From Blasia pusilla (Eukaryota; Marchantiophyta; Marchantiopsida; Blasiales): a DNA stretch of 64,000 nucleotides. The translations under genes were made by a program, and so were the position numbers. The stretch covers positions 1,178,001-1,242,000 of the forward strand of contig CM114272.1 of assembly GCA_050084515.1 (NCBI GenBank), written 5' to 3'. Shown piece after piece: positions 12,032 through 22,699 of this stretch; position 1 is the stretch's first letter; every line of letters begins with the position of its first letter. Under the pieces are notes generated by a model. That model did no database searches. It was not told where the DNA came from and saw only the letters and a list, made by a program, of their open reading frames with translations.

Positions 12032-12364
12032 AGCCCGCCCGCCCACAGGTTTCTTGCCAACCCAACGAAGTTCCAGCCTTTTTGGTAGCGGTGGTGCATA
12101 TGAGCGGTTTAGGTCCAATCTGTCGTTGAAAGACATAATTCTGGTTTCAATTAGCATGTGAATAGTCTATGCGGTGGTCAGAGCACATCACCACACTCCC
12201 TGTACAAATTAGACAGTTTCAAACCCTTATTCCGTTGGGTCGCGAAGAATTAGGTGTCGATCGTTCAAGTCCGCAGGTTTTGCTGTTTCCACGGCGAAGT
12301 CGTCCTGAAGAAGCAAATTGTATTCAAAGTCCTTCGGTGAATCTCTATGAGCAGTTCGTTACTA

Positions 12365-12399
<35 letters not shown>

Positions 12400-13320
12400 C
12401 TCTGTGTGTCTCTGAACGGGCGTACCAGTGCCCTATATCCCTGGTGACTACATGAGCACAACGCTGTGCCAACCGCCCGAGCGTAATCGTGCAGCAGCGG
12501 ACTAGTCTGGGGCTTGCAATGTTGCGATGAGTAGCCTTGAAGGGGTCGCGTGTCTTTCTGGATGTGCCTCCTGTTGCAGTGTTGGAAAGGAAATCGGATG
12601 AGATGTGACATTGTCTCAATTTGGATCAGGGGCTGCAATAAGGGAGACCGATTCCTTCAAGCTCTCTAGCAACTGGTGCCTTTCCGAAACCCCCTATGCT
12701 TCCAGTCTAGATCGGATTGATATGATCAAGTCGATGTCCCTAAAGTATTCGCATTTTGAGGGATCTTCCCAAGATACGGTTTAGCTTTACCACTGTCAGT
12801 TAGGCTTTACACAATCAATTATGTAGGTTTTGTAGAGAGAATGAAACGAGATCAAGATGCATCCGGCTGTAAATTATTACTGTACCATGATGTACGGCTC
12901 GCATGTATAGGGGGCCGACAACTGTGTGTCACCCAAGATGCTAGGCCACAACCATGATCTTAAACCTGCGGAATCCAGCTAGGGTAGCTTCTTCGCAGCG
13001 TCACGTGAAGGACTCCGCCTTTCTTCTGAACTTCTGAAGGCTCTGCCTTTCGGAAGCAGGCATTATGGTGTTGCAGGTGTAGAAATGTCTGTCAGCATTG
13101 CCGCCCCTTCGAATACCAATCTAATTTCTTTGTGGCTCTTTTTGGATGAGACGATCTAGATACTCGCCTTCCCCCCCCCTCCGGTCTCGAAGGAATGGAC
13201 AGCGCCGGGTCTGGAATGACCACAGCCTCATGATTGCCACTGCTTCTTGGATCGTCCTGCAGCTAAGGAACGCATGCTCTCACCCTAGAGTCTACACAAA
13301 GAAACTAGTCTCCAGCTAGG
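12032..13320. other. 3' UTR and intergenic, no gene seen
   Basis: Follows the stop of the zinc-finger gene. It contains a CT/GT microsatellite at about 12365-12412. Short frames have no recognisable homology. Confidence 0.5.
12365..12412. repeat. TC/TG microsatellite
   Basis: About 13 TC dinucleotides followed by TGTG-type units, in the probable 3' UTR of the zinc-finger gene. Confidence 0.9.
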
Positions 13321-13559
13321 TGATTACGTATGCGTGGATCGACGCACTCCATTTACTGTCCTGTCCAGCTTTCCCCCAATCAGTAACCCTCCACCCTTCG
13401 CGCCGACTCGGCACACACCAGACGCTCATGGTCTCTTCACTCGCTCTGATCCTCTCCGATCCGATGACCAATCGCTGGAAACCCTCCCGACCCCGTCAAC
13501 AAGCATGAATGCACCTCACTACACTGCGCTCCGTCCCTCGATGCGACCGGAGCAGTGCG

Positions 13560-13960
13560 GATCGCGCCCGTCGTGGCACATCACCCGAGTGCGGATCGCG
13601 CCGATCGTCACAAACCATCCGAGTGCGGATCGCGTTTGTCCTCACAAATCATCAGAGTGTGGATCGGGCCTGTCGTCGCAAATCATCCGAGTGCGACAAT
13701 CATCCGGGTGCGGATCGTGCCTGTCATCGCAAATGACCCGACCGCACTATTCATCCGAGTGCGGATCGCGTCTGTCTTCGGTAATCATCCGAGCGCGGAT
13801 CGTGCATGTCGTCGCAATTCATCCGAGTGCGGATCGAGTCTGTCTCGCAAATCACCCGACTGCACCACTCATCCGAGTGCGCAAACCATCCGAGTGCGGA
13901 TCGCGTCTGTCGTCGCGAATCATCCGAGTGCGGATCGCGCCTGTCGTCGCAAACCATCTG
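13560..13960. repeat. 34-bp minisatellite
   Basis: The core GAGTGCGGATCG recurs at 13587, 13621, 13655, 13689, 13707, 13757, 13791, 13825, 13875, 13892 and 13926 (some degenerate). Steps are 34, 34, 34, 18, 50, 34, 34, 34, 50, 17 and 34, allowing for one weak copy. The period is 34 with half-unit insertions or deletions. Because 34 is not a multiple of three, all frames read a similar Ser/Arg/Cys-rich peptide, which explains the overlapping ORFs. I consider it non-coding. Confidence 0.9.
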
Positions 13961-14189
13961 GATCCAGCCACGGACACTCGGATCACTGCTCATGATCCGT
14001 ACTCGGAAGCGAGCACAACCAACGGACGAACGAACGAACGAACGACCATTCGGACGACTGTTGAGGTCTGTGGCGCATTGCCCCATGGCAGGCACGGCAC
14101 GGGGTGTTTAGGTACTGCCACAAACGAGCGGATTATTTCTTACGATCTGAGCAGCAGAGAGAGGAAGAACAACAACAGGAGCGAGTGAT

Positions 14190-15229
14190 TCATCTCACGC
14201 TGCCACGTGTCCTTCAGAAATACTGTTTCCATTGGTGTGGAAGAAACTACTAGTGATTGATTGATTGATTGAGAGAGGAGCTACTGGAAGGATGAGGATT
14301 AGTGGGTTGATACCTTCTAAACTAAACCGCCCGCACTAATCAAAGTACATGTAGTCTAGAGATGATACCCATACTAGTCTTTGTTATAAGGTTTATATAC
14401 TAATTCTATGCTAATTTGATTGTGTATGGGATCATTAAAAAAAAAAATTGGTCATGTTAAATTGGGTCATGTAGAGCTTAGTAAGGAGAGTGGCATGGAA
14501 ACATGACTTGTTACGCAGGTATCCGTGCACGGTCCTTCATTGGTCCTTACTGGCTAATCTATATTGTTAAAAGAGGACGGGGTTAGAAAAAATTTCTTTC
14601 GGAGTTAACATGGGTTTTTTGAAAGCTCCTATGTTGTTCACGGGTGTTAGATGTGAGAAATAGTCAAATAAGAGGGCTAAAGACTTAAGGGGGTGTAAGG
14701 AAAATTTTCACTCTCGCTAAAGACTCGAAATGTATCTTAATTTGGGACAAGTCTTAGCATTAGTATGAGTTCGTTGTCCGCCTAAGGGCAATCCTACATT
14801 ATGGCGAAACCCACCATGGCAAAAAGGCATCACACTAATATTATTAGACAAGACATCTTTCTTGAGTTTTTATCCCTTAAGGTTGATTTCACAAGCCTTA
14901 GCAATTTGGGGTAGATGTGGGACCCTCCACTAGTTGTGTAGGAGGATCGATGTGTACTTTTGGTTGCATGATATACATGAAACATTGCAAATTTGACATT
15001 TTGGTTGCTTGATATTTTTTGTTTTCAAAAAATAATTTTAATGATCCTATCAAAAAAATTTCGTGTATGAATAGTTTTTTATTAACGTAATGAAAAATCA
15101 CAACCACTTCTAATTTTTGACTCCATACACACAAACGAGCATGAACTAAAAAGGTCTCTAATAAAGAAATTAGAAATCGACAAGTATGCACTCATGAAAA
15201 TATTCCTTAACTCTCATTGTAAAGCCAAA
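14190..15229. other. AT-rich intergenic, no gene seen
   Basis: Contains a short TGAT/TTGA repeat near 14255-14275 and AT-rich sequence. One minus-strand open frame (14898-15191) has no recognisable domain. It probably includes unrecognised repeat debris. Confidence 0.4.
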
Positions 15230-15610
15230 AGCACTTTTATGATAAAAAGACATTGATTACACATACACACACAAGGTAGGCAAGACTAAATTCCGAGTGT
15301 CATCTAACCCGCTACCTCGTCCAACACATGATTGGCCCTAACATCGCCAACCAGAAATGACCAAATCTATGGTCCCTACGTGCTCCAAGTCCTACGCCCC
15401 CAACAATGAAATGCCCCTCGGTAGGAAACTTTGGTACCCCTGGACAGCGTACGCATACAACAAGTTGGGAAATCGGAGGCATAACTACGTCACATGGTGA
15501 AGTGAAGCGCGCCTCGCAACATCATCAATCTCAACATACAAGTACTGTTGCATGCGCAATCCTGCCTGCAAAATAACAGCTAATCCATTGTTGATCCCTC
15601 CAAAGAGATC
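15230..15610 (-). pseudogene. Fragment of retrotransposon DNA methyltransferase (copy 3)
   Basis: Read on the minus strand, 15610 downwards gives DLFGGINN (methyltransferase motif I), then YLYVE.DDVARRAS, then DLVISGWRC followed by an in-frame TAG and GQ. It aligns step by step with 22350-22060 of copy 1, where the catalytic segment reads WPCQGH. In this copy the Pro of the PC motif is Arg and a stop follows the Cys. Several other stops are present. It shows that the methyltransferase is a family trait rather than a one-off insertion in copy 1. Confidence 0.75.
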
Positions 15611-15929
15611 GCCACCACGTGAAAGAAGACTCACCAAATATAGAATGACTTCTTCAAGCCCCCTCTCCTTAAGGCATAACCTCTCTCCCTCATGTCCTTT
15701 GCATATATCCCACCTCGTTTACCCTAACCTTCCATTACACATAGCTCTATGATTCTAAGAGCAAAAATGCCACATGCTCATATAGTCTCATCATTAAGTG
15801 CTTTCCTATCGTCAATTCACTCGAGCAAGTCTAGATCTATAACTACTTATGTTACATTCATTTGGAACATATCCATCATTTCCAAAGAGCCTTAGTGAAA
15901 GATGGTCTGAAACCTCATAAGAACCCATC

Positions 15930-17220
15930 ACGTATCCTCTACATCTCGATCAAGAGGGTGCCATATGGCACCCTCTTGAGAACCCATCACATATTAGTAT
16001 GATGGTTGTCATGGTTGCACAAAAATATACAAGTTCATCTTTAGAACATACAAGTTTGGACATATCCACGGACATGAATTGCAAAAGGTGGGGCCCACAC
16101 TTATAGTTGATGGTGGAAGGCACGGCAAGGGCGGGCGGGGCAATAAGGGGAGAGGGAGCAGAGGTGGGAGGAGGAAGAAACGAAAAAGTGTGGATCATGA
16201 AGGCAAGTGGGGGAGATGGGGCTCACATGGACGTAAGGCCATTAACATGGACAAAGTCCGTATTCGCAGATATTTCATGACATGGACATGTCCACAGAAC
16301 CAGACTTTGGACATATGCAACCTTGATAGTTGCATCTCTAGCAGATCCAAACGTAAGATGCAAGCCTACAAATACCATTTCCAAGCTTGGATCAACTATC
16401 CCATTAATGTTAGGAAGGTGACATGAGACGTAATTATGCACTTGAATCGTGATCCTTCCAAACCATATCATCCTCACACACACTCTCAAAATAGTGTGCA
16501 TTCTTGTAACATCTAGCATCATTGGTGTCAAGTGCTGTAAGTAGACGTAATCCCCATGATGAAACCTCTAGATAGTCGATTGATAGTCTCTTTCCCAAAT
16601 AATCATAGATCTTAATGTATCTTCATGCTACATAATAGCCAAGTTCTCAAATGGCATAGATATGATTCTCCTAAATATATGTGTCCGCTAAGAATATGCA
16701 CATATCTACACATGAAGGTCATAAAGATTCAACATCTCACCAACATCAGGATGAAAAGCCGCAAGTAAATTGGGCTCTCATCGATAGAGCAAAAAGTAAG
16801 GTGAAAATGATGTCAAGGATGCATATTTGCTAAATCTAAAGCCCATAATTGATAATGAAATTTGTAAAACCTAATCTCTTAGGTGAACTCTCTGCAAGCC
16901 ATAATTGCACAAACCCCTTTCATAGTCTAAAAAACTCGCTTTGCTTGACCATCCACCTCAAAATAATCTCACAACGTTGTGCAATGGTCAATCCGTGCTT
17001 ATCATACAAAGCTTGAAACTTTGGTGAAACTTGGTACTTTGATCTGTCAACATCTCCACTAGTACACCATATTGACTCAAAACTCAATCTAGTAATGCAT
17101 ATCCTACTCTCTTACTCACTTTTTTTGAAAACGCAACTAGTTGTATCTACTTCCAAAAGTGTTTAACTATTACCAAGGCATATTAGTTCTGATGCTCCAT
17201 CAATGGACAAGATAAAGGCA
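15930..17220 (-). pseudogene. Decayed integrase C-terminus and PHD end of a methyltransferase-bearing gypsy element (copy 3)
   Basis: The segment 16223-16531 (minus) reads SCHLPNINGIVDPSLEM, matching the integrase-to-PHD linker of copy 1 (CHLPNVDGTVDPSLAM) and copy 2. Nucleotide similarity to copy 1 continues rightwards through the integrase C-terminal region (16540-17220). The PHD portion is interrupted around 16.02-16.30 kb by unrelated sequence. Stops and shifts abound. Confidence 0.7.
16015..16305. mobile_element. Possible small insertion inside the copy 3 PHD segment
   Basis: The PHD coding sequence of copy 3 is broken by about 0.29 kb. It begins near TTTGGACATATCCACGGACA and ends near CATGGACATGTCCACAG, which are imperfect inverted repeats. 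Similar GGACATGTCC-type sequence occurs in 31.18-31.58 kb. It may be a small non-autonomous element. Target-site duplications were not established. Confidence 0.35.
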
Positions 17221-17259
17221 TTGTAGAAAATTTCTTCTAAGGTTTATAAGAAAAGGGGG

Positions 17260-17770
17260 CATTCAAGAGGACATGGAATGGGGGCGAGCTTGTAAAGTGA
17301 GTTGAATGGATCCTAACACGAAGCTGAAAGGGGCTCTATACCCAAAGCCTATGGGAGCTAAAGTGACTTGCAACAATTCTGGCGAGTTTGGGCACATAGA
17401 AAAGGGATGTTCAAAGCCTAAAGTTAGGAATTGTAGTATGATTATGTTTTTGCTAAGCATTTTCTACGGATGACCTAGAGACATCCCTTCAACTCACTAA
17501 GAGGACGCCCAATCAAGCCAAGATCTCTAATCGCGATGTTGAGTTTCTCGTTGATACATGCTTTGCACTCCTTCTTGAGCTTGTTGCATTGTAGAGTCCA
17601 ACCTCTGCTCCTCCTCACTTTGTCTCAAAGCACTTTAGACCTTAAACTTTGCAAGCATAATTCTTAGGTTGACTCTTAAAGACTCAATCGATTGCACATT
17701 TTGTAGGTAGCCGAGAAACGTCTAATTAGGTCGAGTCTCCCCAAGTGTGAACCGTATTTCTAGAAAGCCT
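17260..17770. pseudogene. Gypsy gag debris on both strands
   Basis: On the plus strand near 17370-17420 a zinc-knuckle remnant reads CNNSGEFGHIEKGC, a CX2CX4HX4C pattern with the second Cys changed to Ser. On the minus strand 17770-17470 reads YLQNVQSIESLRVNL and a Gln/Glu-rich helix typical of the start of a chromovirus gag. That part matches plus-strand sequence at about 29440-29680. Stops interrupt both. Confidence 0.55.
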
Positions 17771-17773
17771 CTT

Positions 17774-17877
17774 TGTCGTGCGAATCCACATTGTCATACA
17801 ACATACATCGCTGACATACCATACTCACATACATACATAACATAGACGAGAGCATCCACAAACACAAGTGTACCACA
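17774..17877 (-). repeat. Short terminal repeat, 104 bp, probable 3' LTR of copy 1
   Basis: On the minus strand it starts TGTGGTACAC and ends GCACGACA. It directly follows the purine tract TTGGGGGGCGAGT (17890-17878), itself downstream of the PHD stop. A 104-bp near-copy lies at 63659-63762 with the same ends. A related 136-bp version occurs at 59104 and 59723. Confidence 0.65.
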
Positions 17878-18052
17878 ACTCGCCCCCCAAACTAGCGGGT
17901 AGGTCCCTCTAACTCTCAGGTAGCCCTATACATCTACTACATGCTATACACCTTCTTGGGTGCACGAATCAGAAGGCCGCGTGCTAGGTTGCCCCGTCGT
18001 TAGTCGCACATTTGTAATCCATAGCATGCAAAGATCAAGTCATCTACCTCTC

Positions 18053-18193
18053 CTAAGTACATCGAGGACAAACCCACCTTCCAGTAGGAACAACATCCAT
18101 ACGTGGAGTCAAACACTTCATGTGCCAACCCCTAGAACACCGATCACACACCAACATACGAACTACGTTACCAGCAGACCCACACAACATGCA
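18053..18193 (-). pseudogene. Terminal PHD finger of copy 1
   Basis: The last 46 residues carry CMLC, CDRC, GWHMKC and CPRC, the full C4-H-C3 ligand set of a PHD finger with the usual Trp before the last pair (GRWVCPRC). The finger is intact and in frame with integrase, and ends at the stop at 18053-18055. Copy 2 has the same finger. In chromoviruses this position is taken by a chromodomain, which guides integration by histone-mark binding, so an analogous targeting role is inferred here. Confidence 0.85.
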
Positions 18194-18399
18194 CCTCAAG
18201 CTAGCATGTATCATGGCTAAGCTTGGGTCCACAGTACCATCCACATTTGGAAGATGACATGGCGCACAATAACGCACATGGTCCTTCCAAACAACTCCAT
18301 CACGACCCTCCAACATGAGAACTCCAGAAGCTAACACCTCGCGCACTCCTAAAATAGTACGGCCTGCCATCACATCCAACGTTGTCGGTGCAATCTGCT

Positions 18400-19690
18400 G
18401 CAAATAGACATAGTCCCCCACATGGAACCTACGAATCGATGGTCGATAACCTCCACCCCGAATGGTTGCATACCGCAACGTATCCCTGTGTTGAGCAATG
18501 GGAAGATTCTCAAAGGTTGTTGGCATAACTCTCCGAAAGAGCTCTGCCCGCTGAGAACACACTCTCATCCACATCTTTGGGTCATCAAGCTTCACCACCT
18601 CACTAGACTCCCGAAGAATTGTTGCAGGCAAGTTTGGATCTCGGCTGAATAACAGAAAATAAGGTGAGAAGGAAGCCAAGGATGCTTGGCGACTGAACCT
18701 ATACCCCATGGCTAACCATGGCAACTGAATATCCCAGTCTCAAAGATGCCCCTTCTGTAGCCCATACTTGCGTAATGTCCTCTTCACCGTCTGAATTACA
18801 TGCTCAGCCAAACCATCCACCTGTGGATGATCTCGAGACGTGGTCCGATGATCAATCAACGCCTTGTCACACAAGACCTGAAACTCACCCTGAAACTCTG
18901 TACCTTGGTCGGTCAGCACTTCAGCTGGTGCACCAAAATGACTAAGCACTCTATCAAGAAACGCATACGTCGTTCCCTCACTTGCCTTGTCAGGTAATGC
19001 CACCAACTCAATCCACTTGGAGAAGTGCTCCACCATCACCAACACATATCGATGATGTCGTAGAATCAACGGTAACGGTCTCGCAAAGTCCACACTCCAA
19101 CGGTAACCCAACCCCATAATAGGCAAGGTGTGTAACTGTGGTGTAGGGGCATTGAATGATGCCCTCACCCGGTCACAAACCATACAACGTGACACCAACT
19201 GCTACACCTGAGTATGCATGCCACGCCACCAATACTGACCAAGGAGTAAGCTATACGTACGCTTTACCCCAAAATGTCCCAACTCCTCATGGGCATGTCG
19301 CACAATGCGCTCTCTTTGAGCCAAATGCGGCACTACTCATACTCTACCATCCTTCCACACACGGAGAATATCTGTTCCCTCCAATCGATACCTCTTAGCA
19401 CGTTGAAGAACACGGTCTCGCTCCTTGGCACTCACTATGTCTGGCACCCTACTGGTCCGTAGGAAATCCAACACCAACGCATCATCATGAATATCACGTT
19501 GATCTGTACCACCGTCTCCAACCTTAGGATCTGAAGGCTGGCAATCTACCCTCTGACTAGAGTAAGATGTTATGTGGTCATCCATACTAGAGTCCATCCC
19601 TAACCAACATAAAAAGGCGGATGCATGCCAACCTGGCACCATCTCCTCATCAACCTCGCCATGCCATCTAGCCCCAGTTGCATCCTCTTG
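18400..19690 (-). pseudogene. Integrase of copy 1
   Basis: An HHCC zinc-binding N-terminus (HAHEELGHFG...CMVCDRVR) is followed by the DDE core. The first Asp is in YRWSVDF, the second in LTDQGTEF, and the Glu is in DGLAEHV. The C-terminal part includes GDYVYLQQIAP and REVLASGVLMLEGRDGVVWK. It is broken by stops near 19200 and 18735 but keeps one frame. No chromodomain follows; a PHD finger does. Confidence 0.85.
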
Positions 19691-20110
19691 GCTAGTACAT
19701 GGGTTCCTACTCATCCCATCAGCATCAAGGTTGGTAACTCCAAGTCTATGTACCACCTCGAAGTCATACTCATGTAAGATAAGAGCCCATCGTGCAAGCT
19801 TCCCTGTAAGCTTGTCCGACTCCATCAACCACTTGAGCGGCTGGTGATCAGTAACAAGGGTAAATTGTGTGCCAAACAAGTAACACCTGAAGTATGCCAC
19901 AGCCCACACTACTGCCAAGCACTCTCCCTTATATGATGGGTAGCGTGACTCCGCTGCATTATTTGAACGACTTGCATAGGCCACCACAAACTCCATGTGC
20001 TCATCATCATGTTGTGTCAACACCGCTCCAAGTCCCAACCTACTCCAATCAGTGTGTAACTGAAATGGGCGCCCACTGATAGGTCTGCTCAAGATAGGCG
20101 TCGCCACCAA
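19690..20110 (-). pseudogene. RNase H of copy 1
   Basis: Catalytic acidic residues are present in order: LHTDWSRLGLGAVL, SYKGECLAVVWA, LVTDHQPLKWL and NLDADGMSRNP. The connection to RT runs through a segment with AFMGLANYYRRYVKG-type sequence and a TAG near 20112. Confidence 0.85.
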
Positions 20111-20257
20111 CTAGGCCTTGAGCTCCACAAAAGCTCTCTCATGATCATCTCCCCAGTGCCACTCCTGATTTGATTTTAGCAATTGGTTCAAAGGCTTTGC
20201 CATAGCACTAAATCCCTTCACATACCTCCGATAGTAGTTCGCCAATCCCATGAATGC

Positions 20258-21037
20258 TCAAACTCTACTCACATCTACCGGACGAGGAATAAGTGCAATA
20301 GCCTCCACCTTTGCTTGCTGAGCTTCCAAACCACCTAGATAGATCACATGACCTAAGTACTCAACATCCTCATGGAAGAAGTTACACTTTCCTGGAGGCA
20401 AACGTAGACCATGAGCTTGCAACCGCTCAAACACAATCTGCAAATATATCTGATGCTCCTCCACCGTGTTACCGAACACCAAGATATCATCAATGTAATA
20501 CCAAAAAAAATCCAACCATGCTAGGATCATGTCCATCACTCTCTGAAACTCGGCAGGTGCATTCTTCAACCCAAAGGATAAGAATTTGCACTGGTACAAA
20601 CAATCCTTGTCATGAGAGTTGACACCCCAAAATGCTGACTTGGCCTTGTTACTCTCTCGAATCCGCAACTGATGGTATTCTGCCCGAAGATCCAAAGTAC
20701 TGAAAATCTTTGCCTGTCCCACCACATCAAAGATCTCCTCAAGTGTAGGCATGGCATACCTATCAGCCTTGGTTTACCAATTGATAGGACGGTAATCTCC
20801 ACACATCCGCCTATCCGTGTAGTTGCCATGCACATCCTTTTTAGCAGGCATGACAGTGGCTGATGCATACTCTCCATGCGACAACTCCACTAATCCACCC
20901 TCCAAAAGGTCCAACGTCCTACTTTGAATCAGGTCCCTCTCCATATCAATATATCGGTAGGGACGATAAAAGATTGGCATATCACTAGCCAAATCAATCC
21001 GTATACCGGGTCCAACCAAAGCACCCAACTCCTTCAT
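20258..21037 (-). pseudogene. Reverse transcriptase of copy 1
   Basis: Conserved gypsy RT blocks are visible: VELSHGEYASATVMPAKKD, RRMCGDYRPIN, DRYAMPTLEEIFD, FSTLDLRAEYHQ, SFGLKNAPAEFQRVMD, the catalytic YYIDDIL, and the YLGHV thumb segment. One in-frame stop lies after DYRPINW and another near 20256. The frame is the same as for gag, RNase H and integrase. Confidence 0.9.
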
Positions 21038-21389
21038 GCTAAAGGCAAAAAAACTCCTATAAGCACGTAAGAACTATGTCAAGCGTCGTTGGGCCCAAGT
21101 AATGGCTCCCAAGTCTCCTCCACTGGCACACTAGAGGGAGAGGATGACGCCATTGGCTACTACACAACCCCCTCATAAGATGGTACACCCTTAGCTACAC
21201 CATCATCTGAGCAAATAACTCCTCCACCAGCATGAGCAACCAACTCCACATGCCCAGCCATTACATCCCATTTACTCCAAGGATGCAAAATACTACTGTC
21301 CTCGCCCCCAGCCGATGCCTCTACCATCCCGGTAGCCATCGAGCTCATCACAAGGGGTGGAAGACCCACAGACATAGTCCGAAGTCGAC

Positions 21390-22360
21390 GCTGCTCGGCC
21401 ATACCAAGACTCAAAATCCAAGTCAAACAATTCAGGTCCATGGCCTAACCCAACACATGACATCGTGAAGCCTCAGAAATAGAAGCAAACGTTGTCACAC
21501 CAGTAGCAAATCCCATCGCTCGCTCGCTCTCTCTCATCAGCGTTAGGCTCCACCAACTGTCGCACATGAGAATCCCATACAAGCCCGGGACCACCTTCCT
21601 TGTAGGCATGTGACGAGGGAAAACTCACAAATGTGGGTAGTGCCATCCTAGGCTGGCCCACAAGGTTCACCACTGCCATGGATGACCGATCAATAACCCT
21701 CACCACCTGAGAAAGTCGCCTTGTATCCAAGATACTATCCACTGTAAGGCAAGGATCCCGCTGCACTGCATCATATGCTCGACATTGAACCTCCCTAGGC
21801 AACAAGTTTGTCCACCACAAGCGTGGACGATGTGCACACGAGCCAACTTGCGCTGCATCCAACAACACCGCTGGTCCAATCCAAGACCGCACCTCATGAA
21901 CACTTGCCATCATCCGGATCCGAGTGTCACCCAACAATGGAACATTCTCCAGAATGTAAGTTGGAGCACGTGCGTGATGAACCTGAAGATATCGTAACAC
22001 CCGTAACATCTCCCAAAATAATCGAGATCTAAGGTCGTGTAATCCCTCACCATGACCAGCACGTGTATGACCCTGACAAGGCCATCAAGCAATCACCAAA
22101 TCCACAGGACCAACCCTCTCAAGGTCCTGTGCCCCCAACAATGCAATGTGTGACGGCAAAGCACGCTGGTACACACGAATAGCTGATGGCAGCAACAACT
22201 CAGGATATCTCCGCATCAACTGACCAATATGTCGGGATGAGACTCTCTAGGCCGTCTCATCTCGCTCCACATACACGTATCTCCGCACAGGAATACCGGC
22301 CTGTAACATTGCATCCAAACCAGTGTTAATCCCACCAAAGAGATCTAACACACAAATGCC
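21390..22360 (-). pseudogene. DNMT3-like cytosine-5 DNA methyltransferase domain of copy 1
   Basis: The C5-methyltransferase motifs appear in order. Motif I (SAM binding) is VLDLFGGINTGL, from about 22351, followed by RRYVYVERD. Motif IV is WPCQGH with the catalytic Cys codon at 22078-22076. Motif VI is LENVPLL (ENV at 21949-21941). Motif VIII is QVGSCAHRPRLWW at about 21850-21815. The motif IX/X end is MGFATG...MDLNCLTWIL. The spacing and the ENV...AHRxR arrangement resemble DNMT3/DRM enzymes more than DNMT1. TAG at 22247 and TGA at 22085, seven bases before the PC codons, plus the GCGA duplication inactivate it. It sits in frame between protease and RT. Retrotransposon-borne DNMTs have been reported in dinoflagellates and charophyte algae. 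Confidence 0.85.
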
Positions 22361-22699
22361 CTTCGGCGGATACTGCCATATAATGGGTGTAGTATCCAAA
22401 GGGGATAACCCAACAAGACCAGAAGTAGGAGTCCGCCGTGGGGCCTCCTCTTCCTCGTGAGGTATAACAGCCTCACACCAAGCCTCCTGCACTAGGCGAT
22501 CAGCCTCTTGCCGTAGTGCACTGCCTGAACTCCAAAATGGCACATCCAACCGTGAGGATGCCACTGCTGCAAAACTAGGGACCTCCTCTACCTCCTCATG
22601 CACAAGAGAATCCATAGCAAAAACATTACCCTCCAAAAAGTCTCCTGGCCAAGTGACTGCTCCACTAAAACCAGCCACAGATGCTAACACCGTTGGGAA

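Noticed and set aside
13334-14188. 284-codon ORF across the minisatellite
   Set aside because: The 34-bp tandem repeat keeps all frames open with similar peptides; no start context or domain.
19572-20622. Plus-strand ORFs over RT and RNase H
   Set aside because: Shadows of the minus-strand pol frame, which has the catalytic motifs.
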